Shown here piece after piece: positions 1-9,577 of a DNA stretch of 64,000 bases. Source of the DNA: Flavobacterium sangjuense (GTDB taxonomy: Bacteria; Bacteroidota; Bacteroidia; Flavobacteriales; Flavobacteriaceae). The DNA lies in assembly GCF_004797125.1 (NCBI RefSeq), contig NZ_CP038810.1:1612001-1676000 (forward strand), written 5' to 3'. The number at the start of each line of letters is the position of its first letter. The first letter of the stretch is position 1. Made by a program: the position numbers and the translations under genes. The notes below the pieces were generated by a model. The model ran no database searches and was not told the origin of the DNA. It saw only the letters and a program-made list of their open reading frames with translations.

Positions 1-858
1 TGCGACGATTTGTTGTTCACACTCCAAAAAATAAGGCATTTATTTAGTGTAAATGTGACTTGTGTTGTATTTGACGATGGCTCAACTGATGCTACTTTTG
101 AAAAAGTAAAATCAAATTTTCCGGAGGTTGAAGTATTGAGAAACCAAACGTCAAAAGGATATCTTTTTTGTAGAAATGTGATGCTCAATAAGACAACTGC
201 AGATTTTGCCATTTCGTTAGATGATGATGCACATTTTCTAACTGAAACTCCAATAGAAATTATTACTGCTTATTTTCAAAATAATCCAGCATGTGGATTG
301 ATAGCAACCCGAATATATTGGAGTAAAACAGCACCCGAAAATGGCAATAATAAAGAAATTCAGCAAAAGGTAAAAAGCTATGTTGGCTGTGGTCACGTTT
401 GGCGAATGAAAGCCTGGAGAGCTATTTCAAATTATCCTGAGTGGTTTCAGTTTTATGGAGAAGAAACCTTTGCCTCATTTGAATTGTTCAAAGCAAAATG
501 GGAAGTTCATTATGTTCCTGAACTTTTGGTATTGCATAGAGTTGATTTAAAAGAAAGAACAAAATCAAATAATGACTTTGCTTTTCGTTACAGAAGAGCA
601 ATCAGAGCCGATTGGTATATTTATTTTTTGTTTCTCCCACTTGGTAAAATCCCAAGAAGATTGGCATATTCTATATGGATGCAATGCAAAACCAAAATTC
701 TAAAAGGCGATTTTAAAGTAATAAAACCATTGCTTTTGGCTATTTTTGATTTGATTTGCTGCTTTCCAAAGTTGATTAAAAACAGAAATGCTTTAACAAG
801 CGAGGAATACGATGTTTATGTTAAATTAAACGAGGCAAAAATATATTGGAAACCATAA
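1..858 (+). CDS. Family 2 glycosyltransferase (5' truncated)
   Basis: This GT-A-fold sugar transferase probably adds one residue to the surface glycan on the cytoplasmic side. The reading frame is open from base 1, so the true start lies upstream and the first beta strand of the fold is missing. Visible motifs are FDDGSTDAT near the truncated start and an LDDDAH metal- and nucleotide-binding motif at about bases 217-234. A GEETF acid motif follows in the acceptor half, and the tail is basic and hydrophobic. It is the first visible gene of the plus-strand polysaccharide locus, 33 bp before the cytidylyltransferase gene. Donor and acceptor cannot be read from sequence. Confidence 0.85.
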   Translation, partial: CDDLLFTLQKIRHLFSVNVTCVVFDDGSTDATFEKVKSNFPEVEVLRNQTSKGYLFCRNVMLNKTTADFAISLDDDAHFLTETPIEIITAYFQNNPACGLIATRIYWSKTAPENGNNKEIQQKVKSYVGCGHVWRMKAWRAISNYPEWFQFYGEETFASFELFKAKWEVHYVPELLVLHRVDLKERTKSNNDFAFRYRRAIRADWYIYFLFLPLGKIPRRLAYSIWMQCKTKILKGDFKVIKPLLLAIFDLICCFPKLIKNRNALTSEEYDVYVKLNEAKIYWKP

Positions 859-891
859 AAACGGTTATTTTTACAATCACTAATTTTACTA

Positions 892-1560
892 ATGAAGAAT
901 ATTGCAATAATTCCTGCACGTGGCGGTTCGAAAAGATTGCCCGATAAAAATATTTTACTTCTAAATGGCATTCCGATGATTGCCTATAGCATCATGTATG
1001 CTCAACAAAATCCTGAAATAATTGACGCCATATTTGTGAGTACTGATGATGAAAAAATCAAGGAAATAGCAATAAAGTATGGAGCCAAAGTAATTGACAG
1101 ACCAACAGCAATATCCGGAGATTTTGAGCCTACAGTTAGTGCGTTGAAGCATTGTTTAGAAGTTATAAACGATAAGAAAATCGAAAATGTAATTTTACTT
1201 CAACCTACAAATCCGTTGCGTCCTGAAAATTTATTGAAAGAAGCCTTTGATATTTATCAAAACAAGAGTTGTGATAGTTTGTTTACAGTAACCAGAAACC
1301 AACACAAATTTGGTAAAATAATAAATGATAAATTTGTTCCTTTTAATTATGAAATAGGGCAAAGAAGTCAGGATTTAGAACCTATTTATTTTGAAAATGG
1401 ATTGTTGTATATTAGCAAAACAGCAGCCGTTTTAAAAGAAACTATTATCACAAAAAATGCTTTTCCGTTTGAGGTGAATCATCCTTTTTCAACAGTTGAT
1501 ATTGATACTCAGGAAGACTTTGATTATGCCGAATATTTATTGAAAAAGTCAAAAAAGTAA
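892..1560 (+). CDS. neuA: Acylneuraminate (nonulosonic acid) cytidylyltransferase, NeuA-like
   Basis: The enzyme activates a nonulosonic acid with CTP to give the CMP-sugar donor. The N-terminus carries the IPARGGSKR nucleotide-binding signature (residues 7-15), and QPTNPLRP and the C-terminal DIDTQEDF fit the CMP-NeuAc synthetase family. At 222 residues it has the length of a single-domain enzyme. It lies 7 bp before the synthase gene and begins a NeuA-NeuB-NeuC series. The sequence does not tell whether the substrate is N-acetylneuraminate, legionaminate or a derivative. Pseudaminate is less likely because the third gene is a hydrolysing 2-epimerase. Confidence 0.88.
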   Translation: MKNIAIIPARGGSKRLPDKNILLLNGIPMIAYSIMYAQQNPEIIDAIFVSTDDEKIKEIAIKYGAKVIDRPTAISGDFEPTVSALKHCLEVINDKKIENVILLQPTNPLRPENLLKEAFDIYQNKSCDSLFTVTRNQHKFGKIINDKFVPFNYEIGQRSQDLEPIYFENGLLYISKTAAVLKETIITKNAFPFEVNHPFSTVDIDTQEDFDYAEYLLKKSKK

Positions 1561-1567
1561 ATCTAAA

Positions 1568-2608
1568 ATGAATCCGTATATAGAAATAGCAGGAAGAAAA
1601 ATTGGCCAGGATTTTCCACCATTAGTAATAGCTGAAATAGGAATCAATCATGAAGGCTCACTTAAAGTTGCCAAAGAAATGGTTGATGCCGCTTTCCGCG
1701 CCGGAGTTGAGGTTGTAAAACACCAAACTCATATTGTTTCTGACGAAATGAGTGGTGCTGCCAAAAAAGTAATTCCGGGGAATGCTGATGTTTCCATTTA
1801 TGAAATAATGGAGCGCTGTTCTCTGAATGAAGCTGACGAATTAGAACTTAAAAATTATGTAGAAAGCAAAGGAATGATTTTTATTTCTACACCATTCTCA
1901 AGAGCTGCAGCCGAAAGGTTAAAAAAGTTTGATATACCGGCATATAAAATTGGTTCAGGAGAATGCAATAATTATCCGTTGCTGGAACATATTTGTAGTT
2001 TTGGGAAACCAGTGATTTTAAGTACTGGCATGAATACTATTGAAAGTGTGAAAAAAGCGGTTGCTATTTTTGATAAACACAAAATTCCGGTGGCCTTATT
2101 ACATACGACTAATTTATATCCAACACCAATACATTTGGTTCGTTTTGGAGCTATGACACAATTGCACGAAGCATTTCCGGATAAGGTTTTTGGCTTATCG
2201 GATCACACGTTGAATAATAATGCATGTCTTGGTGCAGTCGCACTTGGAGGAAGTATTTTGGAGCGACATTTTACGGACCATATGCAACGAACCGGACCTG
2301 ATATTGTTTGCAGTATGGACGAAAGCGCCTGTGCGGAATTAATAGTTTCTTCGAATGAAATATGGCAAATGCGTGGCGGACAAAAAGAACCCGCCAAAGA
2401 AGAACAGGTAACTATCGATTTTGCTTTTGCAACGGTTTGTTCTATTTTACCTATCAAAAAAGGGGATAAGTTATCCAAAGAAAATATCTGGGTGAAACGT
2501 CCTGGTACGGGTAAAATTTTAGCGGAACATTTCAATGATTTAATCGGAAAAACAGCAAATCGTGATATTGATAACGACGAACAATTAGACTTTACAGATT
2601 TTGAATAA
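1568..2608 (+). CDS. neuB: N-acylneuraminate/legionaminate synthase, NeuB-like
   Basis: This enzyme condenses phosphoenolpyruvate with an N-acylmannosamine-type sugar to form a nine-carbon nonulosonic acid. The protein has 346 residues, normal for the family. The AEIGINHEG motif near residues 24-32 marks the start of the TIM barrel, with STPFS, LSTGMNT and LSDHT further on. The last 60 or so residues look like the antifreeze-like SAF domain (VKRPGTGK). Its neighbours are the cytidylyltransferase 7 bp upstream and the 2-epimerase, which overlaps its end by 8 bp, so the three genes are almost certainly cotranscribed. Confidence 0.9.
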   Translation: MNPYIEIAGRKIGQDFPPLVIAEIGINHEGSLKVAKEMVDAAFRAGVEVVKHQTHIVSDEMSGAAKKVIPGNADVSIYEIMERCSLNEADELELKNYVESKGMIFISTPFSRAAAERLKKFDIPAYKIGSGECNNYPLLEHICSFGKPVILSTGMNTIESVKKAVAIFDKHKIPVALLHTTNLYPTPIHLVRFGAMTQLHEAFPDKVFGLSDHTLNNNACLGAVALGGSILERHFTDHMQRTGPDIVCSMDESACAELIVSSNEIWQMRGGQKEPAKEEQVTIDFAFATVCSILPIKKGDKLSKENIWVKRPGTGKILAEHFNDLIGKTANRDIDNDEQLDFTDFE

Positions 2609-3737
2609 AACAAAGAAAATCCTTTTTCTTACCGGTACACGTGCCGATTTTGGCAAAATAAAATCATTGATTTCAATCCTTGAAAATAATCAGGAATTTG
2701 AAGTTTTTGTTTTTGTAACTGGTATGCATTTACAAAAGGAATATGGATATACGCTTATCGAAATAGAACGCTGCAATTTCAAAAACGTTCACGCTTTTGA
2801 AAATCATACACACGAAACTACGATGGATTTGACTTTGGCAAAAACCATTGAAGGTTTTTCAAGCTATTGCAAACAAATAAACCCCGATTTGATTGTCATT
2901 CACGGCGATAGAGTTGAAACGTTAGCAGGTGCCATTGTAGGTTCGCTTAACAACATTTTAGTTGCCCACATCGAAGGTGGTGAATTGTCAGGAACGGTTG
3001 ATGAACTGATTCGCCATAGCGTGACCAAATTGAGCCATATTCATTTTGTTTCCAATGATGAGGCCGCAAAGCGATTACTGCAAATGGGAGAAATAAAATC
3101 TTCTATTTTTACTGTAGGCTCTCCCGATATTGATATTATGTTTTCAGACAATTTGCCAACTCTTGAAAGTGTTAAGGAATATTATCAGATTGATTTCGAC
3201 CAATACGCTATCGTTATGTTTCATCCGGTTACAACCGAAACTAAACAGATGAAGCAATATGCCGAAGATTTTGTTGAAAGTTTATTGGCCGTAAATGAAA
3301 ATTTTGTGGTCATTTATCCTAATAACGATTTGGGAAGTAAATATATCATTGAAGCTTATCAAAAATTAAAAGGCAATCCTAATTTTAGAATATTTCCATC
3401 ACTTCGATTTGAGTATTTTTTGGTTTTACTAAAAAAGGCAAAATTCATTATAGGCAACAGCAGTGCTGGAATTAGAGAAGCTCCTTATTATGGCATTCCC
3501 ATTATTAATATTGGAACGCGTCAACAAAACAGAAGCTTAAATGCCGATATTATAAATGTTGACTATCAGAAACAAAATATTCTAGATGCGTTATGTTCTA
3601 TTTCAGAGCATAAGCAAAGTCAGACTGACAATGATTTCGGAAAAGGAAATAGTGCCGAATTGTTCTTAAATTCTTTATTGTCAACCAAAATATGGGAAAT
3701 AAGTCATCAAAAGCAGTTTAAAAACATCAATTTTTAA
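2601..3737 (+). CDS. neuC: Hydrolysing UDP-GlcNAc 2-epimerase family, NeuC/LegG-like
   Basis: The enzyme releases UDP while epimerising a UDP-N-acetylhexosamine, supplying the ManNAc-type substrate for the NeuB-like synthase. The TGTRADFG motif (residues 11-18), HGDRVE, HIEGGE and [10 protein letters not shown] are characteristic of the WecB/NeuC fold, and 378 residues is the usual length. No ATG is available at the N-terminus. The start is a TTG at 2601 inside the end of neuB, an 8-bp overlap that suggests translational coupling. Its presence argues for a sialic or legionaminic rather than pseudaminic product. Confidence 0.88.
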   Translation: MNKTKKILFLTGTRADFGKIKSLISILENNQEFEVFVFVTGMHLQKEYGYTLIEIERCNFKNVHAFENHTHETTMDLTLAKTIEGFSSYCKQINPDLIVIHGDRVETLAGAIVGSLNNILVAHIEGGELSGTVDELIRHSVTKLSHIHFVSNDEAAKRLLQMGEIKSSIFTVGSPDIDIMFSDNLPTLESVKEYYQIDFDQYAIVMFHPVTTETKQMKQYAEDFVESLLAVNENFVVIYPNNDLGSKYIIEAYQKLKGNPNFRIFPSLRFEYFLVLLKKAKFIIGNSSAGIREAPYYGIPIINIGTRQQNRSLNADIINVDYQKQNILDALCSISEHKQSQTDNDFGKGNSAELFLNSLLSTKIWEISHQKQFKNINF

Positions 3738-3740
3738 AGA

Positions 3741-4610
3741 ATGCAGAAGCTGTTTCAATTGTATAGATTAGATTTTTTCAATGGAATTTTGGTTTTAAAA
3801 TATCTTTTGAAAAGGATATTGCATTTCAAAACTTCCGAAAAAGAAAAGCAAATCAACGAATACTATTTTCATCTCATCACTTTTAACGGTTTTTTAAAAC
3901 AGGAAAATGAAAAAGATTTTGTTGCCAATTACCCTGATTTTGGAGCAACGATTAAACTTAGAAAACGACCATCAAGCGACTTAAATGTTTTTGCTCAAAT
4001 TTATCAATATCAGGAATACAAACCACTTGTTGCCGCTTTTCAGAAGCATTTCCCAACTGATACAATGCTCAACATTATTGATGCCGGAAGTAATATTGGT
4101 TTGACATCGGTCTATTTGGCTAAGCATTTTTCAAATTCTAATTTCATTACCATTGAACCTGATAGTTCAAATTTTGACAGTGTTAGTTATAATCTAAAGG
4201 CTAACGGAGTTAAAAACAGCATCCAAATAAAAGGCGGACTTTGGAGCAGAAATGCCAACCTGAAATTAGTCAAAGATTTTAGAGATAAAAAAGATTGGTC
4301 AATTCGGGTAGAAGAAACTTCTGAAGCTGCTGATTTAAAAGCATTTTCTATAAGTCATTTGATGCAGGAACATAAATTTGAAATGATTGACATACTCAAA
4401 ATTGACATAGAAGGTTCTGAAAAAGAAGTTTTTACCGGAGCAAAGGCAGATGTTTCTTTTTTAGCCAATACAAAATGCATTGCTATTGAAATTCATGACG
4501 AGTTTGATTGCAGGGAAGCTATTTACAGCATTTTAAAGGATTATAATTTTGATTTTTTCGAATCAGGAGAATTGACTATAGGTATTAATAAAAATTTTGC
4601 AATTAAATAG
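3741..4610 (+). CDS. FkbM family SAM-dependent methyltransferase
   Basis: This is a predicted O-methyltransferase of the FkbM (Methyltransf_21) family, often found in polysaccharide clusters where it caps or decorates a sugar. The SAM-binding motif I is DAGSNIG (residues 114-120), followed by the acidic strand end TIEPD. LKIDIEGSE is the typical FkbM post-motif. The N-terminal 100 residues are family-typical and carry no second domain. It follows neuC by 3 bp in the same operon, so a nonulosonic acid or neighbouring sugar is a reasonable but unproven target. Confidence 0.85.
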   Translation: MQKLFQLYRLDFFNGILVLKYLLKRILHFKTSEKEKQINEYYFHLITFNGFLKQENEKDFVANYPDFGATIKLRKRPSSDLNVFAQIYQYQEYKPLVAAFQKHFPTDTMLNIIDAGSNIGLTSVYLAKHFSNSNFITIEPDSSNFDSVSYNLKANGVKNSIQIKGGLWSRNANLKLVKDFRDKKDWSIRVEETSEAADLKAFSISHLMQEHKFEMIDILKIDIEGSEKEVFTGAKADVSFLANTKCIAIEIHDEFDCREAIYSILKDYNFDFFESGELTIGINKNFAIK

Positions 4611-4642
4611 CTATTACTTTTTATATTACTCATAAAATCAAG

Positions 4643-4686
4643 ATATTTGAGCGTTCAATTTAAAAATAAGAATGCAAATCAAATAT
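4643..4686. repeat. 8-bp inverted repeat upstream of the deacetylase gene
   Basis: ATATTTGA (4643-4650) and TCAAATAT (4679-4686) are perfect inverted copies in the only sizeable gap of the early operon. The second arm ends 10 bp before the deacetylase start codon. The region is very AT-rich, so this may be chance. It could act as a weak hairpin or an internal regulatory site. Confidence 0.25.
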
Positions 4687-4696
4687 TATTTTTTCA

Positions 4697-5620
4697 ATGC
4701 TAACGGTTAGTAACTATCATTATATCAGAGAAAATTTTGGCGCACCTTTCCCAAGTATCTTTGGCGTTACACCGGCTTCTTTTGAAAAGCAGATAGTTTT
4801 ACTCAAGACTACTGGCAAGTTTATTTCTCCGGACTATCTTACAGACAATCTGGATTTTATTTTAAACTCAGCAGATAATTACATTTTGATAACGTTTGAT
4901 GATGGTTTGAGAGAACAGTATGAAGTAGCTAAACCCATACTTGACAAGCATAACATCAAAGCATTATATTTTATAAATTCGATAAATCACATTGAAAAAG
5001 AAGTTTCATTAGTTCATAAAATTCATTTGGTTCGTTCACAAACAGAACCGAAGATTCTTCTGGAATATATTGAAACAAAATTATCTGATTGCGATGTCAA
5101 ACTTTCAGAAAATGAAAAACAGAAAGCGGTTTCATATTATATTTATGATGATTTTAATAGTGCTTGTTTAAAGTATTTATTGAATTTTAAATTAACATCA
5201 ATCCAGTTAAAAAATGTGATTGACAGTTTGTTTTCTGATAAATTTGATTCAGAAAAAATAGGCACTGATTTATATATGAATCACCAACAGTTGCAGGATT
5301 TAGCGAATGGGAATATGCTGGGAAGCCATTCACACAGCCATTTTGCATTAGGTTTGTTAAGTCCGAAAGCTATTGAAAATGAAATGTCAAAAACGATACA
5401 GTTTTTAAACTCATTTAAAGAGAATGCCAATTTGACCATAAGTTATCCATACGGAACAAAAGAAGCATGTTTGTCACCGGTTCCTCAAACTGCGGCCGCT
5501 TTAGGTCACAAAATCGGTTTTACAATGGAAAGAGGAAGCAATGTTTCCGGTGCTGATAAACTTCTTTTAAAGAGATTTGATTGTAATGATTTATTGGGCG
5601 GAAAAGATTTTAAAAATTAA
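4697..5620 (+). CDS. Polysaccharide deacetylase family protein (CE4/NodB)
   Basis: A predicted metal-dependent deacetylase acting on N- or O-acetylated sugars. The NodB motif ITFDDG lies at residues 65-70 and supplies the catalytic Asp and a metal ligand. The metal-binding His pair appears as GSHSHSH at residues 209-215, followed by SYPYG. The spacing between motifs is long (about 140 residues), which suggests an insertion. There is no signal peptide, so it may act on lipid-linked or nucleotide-linked sugars inside the cell. An 86-bp AT-rich spacer separates it from the FkbM gene. It pairs with the GNAT gene 3 bp downstream. Confidence 0.82.
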   Translation: MLTVSNYHYIRENFGAPFPSIFGVTPASFEKQIVLLKTTGKFISPDYLTDNLDFILNSADNYILITFDDGLREQYEVAKPILDKHNIKALYFINSINHIEKEVSLVHKIHLVRSQTEPKILLEYIETKLSDCDVKLSENEKQKAVSYYIYDDFNSACLKYLLNFKLTSIQLKNVIDSLFSDKFDSEKIGTDLYMNHQQLQDLANGNMLGSHSHSHFALGLLSPKAIENEMSKTIQFLNSFKENANLTISYPYGTKEACLSPVPQTAAALGHKIGFTMERGSNVSGADKLLLKRFDCNDLLGGKDFKN

Positions 5621-5623
5621 ATT

Positions 5624-6457
5624 ATGATTACACGAGAGGCAACCATAGAAGATTGGGATAAGTTATTTGTTTTTTTCTCTAAAATTTACAGAGAGAATCA
5701 TCCATTGCAGAATAAAGATTTTTGGCAATGGCAATACGGGAATAAAGAATTTGGACGTTCCTTTATTTGTCTTAATGATTCAGATACAATTGTAGGACAC
5801 GTTGGTGCCAACTTTGGAGGTGAAATGGCTTGGATTATAAATGTATATTTAGAAGAAGAATGTAGAGGAAAAGGGATATTAGGAAGATTATATGAATTAG
5901 CCAGAAATTATTATCCATTGGCGGCCACAGCAGCAAATCAGGCTGGACTTGGTTTATACAGAAATATGCGCTGGATTAGGTATTATGATTTAGTACGATA
6001 TGTGAAAATTAATCCAAACATAAGTAATCCAACAACTGAAAGTGTTTGCATTCCAATTGAAGTAGATACAGAAAAACTTATAATCAAAGACTCTCATTAT
6101 TTCCAGCAACCATCATTGGATGGATTACTGTTAAATTCAGGGTCAAAAGCAGTTTGTAACAAAAGAGTTGGCGGTATAAGAATGGTTGATATTGAAGATT
6201 TAACCACATCGGAAAATCAAATCTGGGAATTAGGATATTTATGGATTGATTATATAACATCCTGGAATGACTTAAAAACAATTGAATTAGAAAAAAATAA
6301 TTGGGTTCTTGATTATAAAAGTGTTGTTCCATGGCGTTTAAATCCTTTACAAAAAGACTATTTTTGCGATATAACTTTTCTTTCAGAGAAGCCTTTAGAC
6401 AACAATTTTATTGTTCACAGATCGTTTTCAGATCATGGTAGAATTGGAAGTTTGTAA
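5624..6457 (+). CDS. GNAT family N-acetyltransferase
   Basis: A predicted acetyl- or acyl-CoA-dependent N-acyltransferase. The acetyl-CoA pyrophosphate loop is RGKGILG at residues 81-87, preceded by the beta-4 strand AWIINVYL. At 277 residues it is longer than a single GNAT domain, and the second half has no motif I recognise. It lies 3 bp after the deacetylase, an arrangement that would allow an N-acyl group on a sugar to be removed and replaced. That coupling is an inference from gene order. It carries no signal peptide. Confidence 0.78.
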   Translation: MITREATIEDWDKLFVFFSKIYRENHPLQNKDFWQWQYGNKEFGRSFICLNDSDTIVGHVGANFGGEMAWIINVYLEEECRGKGILGRLYELARNYYPLAATAANQAGLGLYRNMRWIRYYDLVRYVKINPNISNPTTESVCIPIEVDTEKLIIKDSHYFQQPSLDGLLLNSGSKAVCNKRVGGIRMVDIEDLTTSENQIWELGYLWIDYITSWNDLKTIELEKNNWVLDYKSVVPWRLNPLQKDYFCDITFLSEKPLDNNFIVHRSFSDHGRIGSL

Positions 6458-6466
6458 TTAAAATCA

Positions 6467-7864
6467 ATGAGCGACAAAAAGATATTTATATTATTACCAG
6501 ATGGTCTTGGATTGAGAAACTTTGGTTATACTGACTTTTATAAAAAATCAGCCGACAACAATTCTGAGATTATTTTCTGGAACATAACCCAGTTTCCCTT
6601 AACTGATTTGGGTTATAAGGAATTAAAAATCAGCAATGCTAAACTTCATCCGCTAACGGATTTTTATAAAAGTGCAAAAGTTCAGGTTGAGTTTAATTTG
6701 AATATTAAAAAAACCAAGGATAAAGTATACAATAGATATAGGTTTCCCTTTCGATATAATACGGTTAAATCGGCTGTCAAAAGTGGTTTAATTAATTTCC
6801 TAACTCTTACTCATTCAACAAATTGGGGATTAGTAAGAATTAGAAAAAAAATTAATGAAAGTGAAAGAAAAACACTTTATTATCACGAATCTTTAACCAC
6901 TTTAGAAAGGGAAAAACCTGCGATAGTTTTTTGTACAAATCAAAGGCATATTACAACTGTCGCACCTCTTCTTGCCGCAAAAGATTTGGGAATTCCAACC
7001 GCTACATTCATTTTTTCATGGGATAATTTGCCCAAGGCAACTATGGTAGTTGAGACCGATTATTATTTTGTGTGGAGCGATTATATGAAGGATGAATTGC
7101 TTTTTTATTATCCTTACATTAAACCGGAACAAGTAATTGTTACCGGAAGTCCGCAGTTTGAAATGCATTTTGACAAAAATAATTTGTTACCCAAAGAAGA
7201 ATTTTTCAGGCAAAATGGTTTAGATTTATCAAAAAAATATATCTGTTTTTCCGGCAATGATGAAACTTCAAGCCCTGATGATCCGAAGTATTTGATAGAT
7301 ATTGCAGAAGCAGTAAGAAAGTTAAACGCACAAGGAAATAATATTGGGATTATATTCAGAAAGAGTCCAGTTGATTTTTCAGGAAGATTTGATTTTATTT
7401 TAGAAAAGTATTCTGAAGAAGTTGTTTTTGTTGACCCACTTTGGAAAGCGATGTCTACAGCATGGAATTCGATTCTGCCAACAATTAAAGATGATGTTTT
7501 ATTTTCTAACTTAGTCGAATATTCCGAATTGCTTATCACTATTGGTTCTTCAACAGTTTTTGATTTTACAGCACATAATAAACCTACAGCATATTTAAGA
7601 TATAATCAGCAGGAGCAATTGGATAAGAAATGGGATATTCATAAATGTTATAGTTATGTTCATTTCCGTTCGATGCCTTCACAAGAAGTAGTTTTTTGGA
7701 TTGATAATCCTGAAGAAATATCGGCAGCTATTTTAAATGCTGTGTCAAATAACAAGAGAAACTTAGACCAGGCTCAAAAATGGTTCGAAAGAATTAATCA
7801 GCATCCGCCACAATTAGCCTCTGAAAGAATATGGAATGCGATAAATGAAATTTGTAAAACATAA
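6467..7864 (+). CDS. Putative GT-B-type surface carbohydrate transferase
   Basis: I cannot assign this 465-residue protein firmly. Alternating beta-alpha segments and the VTGSPQFE motif near residue 225 recall GT-B folds such as the CDP-glycerol glycerophosphotransferase and 'surface carbohydrate biosynthesis' families. A later SSTVFDFTAHNKPTAYLR region resembles their donor-binding half. It has no signal peptide or membrane segment. It sits in the nonulosonic acid and decoration block and shares one base with the next gene (ATAATG). As no classical sialyltransferase is visible here, it is a candidate for the nonulosonic acid transferase, but this is speculation. Confidence 0.55.
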   Translation: MSDKKIFILLPDGLGLRNFGYTDFYKKSADNNSEIIFWNITQFPLTDLGYKELKISNAKLHPLTDFYKSAKVQVEFNLNIKKTKDKVYNRYRFPFRYNTVKSAVKSGLINFLTLTHSTNWGLVRIRKKINESERKTLYYHESLTTLEREKPAIVFCTNQRHITTVAPLLAAKDLGIPTATFIFSWDNLPKATMVVETDYYFVWSDYMKDELLFYYPYIKPEQVIVTGSPQFEMHFDKNNLLPKEEFFRQNGLDLSKKYICFSGNDETSSPDDPKYLIDIAEAVRKLNAQGNNIGIIFRKSPVDFSGRFDFILEKYSEEVVFVDPLWKAMSTAWNSILPTIKDDVLFSNLVEYSELLITIGSSTVFDFTAHNKPTAYLRYNQQEQLDKKWDIHKCYSYVHFRSMPSQEVVFWIDNPEEISAAILNAVSNNKRNLDQAQKWFERINQHPPQLASERIWNAINEICKT

Positions 7865-8427
7865 TGCTGAGAGAATATATTTTATCCGATTTTAAACGTT
7901 GTGGCATCCAAAAGATATCTTTTGGAGTGTTGTTTTCTACATTTTATATCCAACCAAATCCGGGTTTGAAATTCATGACAATTTTTCGTTTAACCCAGCA
8001 TTACAGAAGAAAAAACAGAATGTTGTTTTATTTTTTCTTTTTGTGGCTCAGACGATTAAAAGTTAAATATGGATTTGATATTTCGTATCGAACTCAAATA
8101 GGAAAAGGATTTTATATCGGTCATTTTGGAAATATTGTCATTCATGGCGATACTGTTATTGGAGAAAACTGTAACATCTCACAAGGAATGACCATTGGTA
8201 TTAGCAATTACGGAGAAAAAAAGGGAGTTCCAACTATTGGGAATCGTGTTTTTATTGGTCCAAATGCCGGAGTTTTTGGCAATATTACCATTGGCAATAA
8301 TGTAACGATTGGTGCCAATGCAGTAGTAACCGAAAGTATTGCAGACGGAAAAACTATTTTGACTTCAAAAATGACCGTTTTGGATAAAGATTTATCGCCT
8401 TATTATATTCATAACAGCTCCAACTAA
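7864..8427 (+). CDS. Hexapeptide-repeat O-acetyltransferase (CysE/WcaB-like)
   Basis: A left-handed beta-helix acetyltransferase of the serine acetyltransferase-like group used in polysaccharide clusters. The N-terminal 70 residues are helical. From about residue 75 there are imperfect hexapeptide repeats such as IGENCN, IGNRVF, IGPNAG and IGANAV. The family's catalytic His is probably in the HGDTVIG turn. It has 187 residues, shorter than true CysE (about 270), so it more likely O-acetylates a sugar than makes O-acetylserine. It overlaps the preceding stop by one base and precedes a GT4 gene by 1 bp. Confidence 0.8.
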   Translation: MLREYILSDFKRCGIQKISFGVLFSTFYIQPNPGLKFMTIFRLTQHYRRKNRMLFYFFFLWLRRLKVKYGFDISYRTQIGKGFYIGHFGNIVIHGDTVIGENCNISQGMTIGISNYGEKKGVPTIGNRVFIGPNAGVFGNITIGNNVTIGANAVVTESIADGKTILTSKMTVLDKDLSPYYIHNSSN

Positions 8428-8428
8428 T

Positions 8429-9577
8429 ATGAAAATTGCTTTTCTAACACCAGAATTTCCACATCCAAAAATGGGTCCGGCTGGCGGAATTGGAACAAGT
8501 ATTTTGAATCTTTCCAAAGGATTGATTGGGTTAGGGCATGAAGTAAGTGTTTTAGTGTATGGTCAAAAAGAAGACGGCTTTTTTGTAGAAGACGGAATTT
8601 CTTTTTACAGCATTAAAAACGTAAAACTAAAAGGATTTTCCAGACTTTTAACTCAAAATAAAATTCAAAAACTAATTAATAAGCTGGTCAAAGAAAGCAA
8701 AATTGAAATCCTTGAGGCCGCAGACTGGACAGGAATAACGTCTAATATAAAGCCAAAATGCCCGGTTGTTATCCGTCTGAATGGTTCAGATACTTATTTT
8801 TGTCATTTGGATAATCGTCCGGTAAAATTTTGGAACAAATTTCATGAAAAACGTGCGTTGCAAAATGCTAATGGGTTACTTTCCGTTAGTCAATACACGG
8901 CAGCTGTAACCAAAGAATTATTTTCATTGGAGCGCGATTTTACGATTATTCCCAACTCCATTGATATTAATAAGTTCTCGGAAAGCGTAGCTAATGTTGA
9001 GGAGAATACCATTTTATATTTTGGAACTTTAATTAGAAAAAAGGGACTTTTAGAATTACCATTGATTTTTAACGAAGTGTATAAGCAAAACAATGCCGCC
9101 AAATTAATTTTGATTGGCCGTGATTCTTCGGATATTATTTCGGCAAATGTTTCCACTTGGACGATGATGCAATCGTTATTTGATGGAAACGCTTTGAAAA
9201 ATGTGAATTATATTGGCAGTGTTGCTTATGACAAAATCAGGGAACATATTAGTTCGGCTTCCGTTTGTGTTTTTCCAACCTTTGCCGAAGCATTACCAGT
9301 TTCCTGGATAGAAGCCATGGCGCTAAAAAAAGCAATTGTTGCCTCCGATATTGGTTGGGCAACCGAAGTTATAGATGACGGAGTAAATGGTTTTTTAGTG
9401 CATCCCAAAAATCATAAAATGTATGCTGATAAAGTTTTAGAATTACTTGAAAATAAGGAGTTAAGAAACCAATTTGGCACAGAAGCCAGAAAGAAAGTGG
9501 AACAAAAATTTAGCATTGAAGTAGTTGCCAAACAAAGTTTAGCATTTTATCAGGAAGAATTAAACAAGCATAAATGA
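8429..9577 (+). CDS. Family 4 glycosyltransferase
   Basis: A retaining GT-B glycosyltransferase. The N-terminal acceptor domain carries GPAGGIGTSI, the Gly-rich loop of GT4 enzymes. The donor domain has ILYFGTLIRKKG and the E-x7-E motif at Glu287 and Glu295. At 382 residues it is full length and soluble. It ends with a 4-bp ATGA overlap with the following GT2 gene, so the two are translationally coupled. Donor sugar is unknown. Confidence 0.88.
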   Translation: MKIAFLTPEFPHPKMGPAGGIGTSILNLSKGLIGLGHEVSVLVYGQKEDGFFVEDGISFYSIKNVKLKGFSRLLTQNKIQKLINKLVKESKIEILEAADWTGITSNIKPKCPVVIRLNGSDTYFCHLDNRPVKFWNKFHEKRALQNANGLLSVSQYTAAVTKELFSLERDFTIIPNSIDINKFSESVANVEENTILYFGTLIRKKGLLELPLIFNEVYKQNNAAKLILIGRDSSDIISANVSTWTMMQSLFDGNALKNVNYIGSVAYDKIREHISSASVCVFPTFAEALPVSWIEAMALKKAIVASDIGWATEVIDDGVNGFLVHPKNHKMYADKVLELLENKELRNQFGTEARKKVEQKFSIEVVAKQSLAFYQEELNKHK

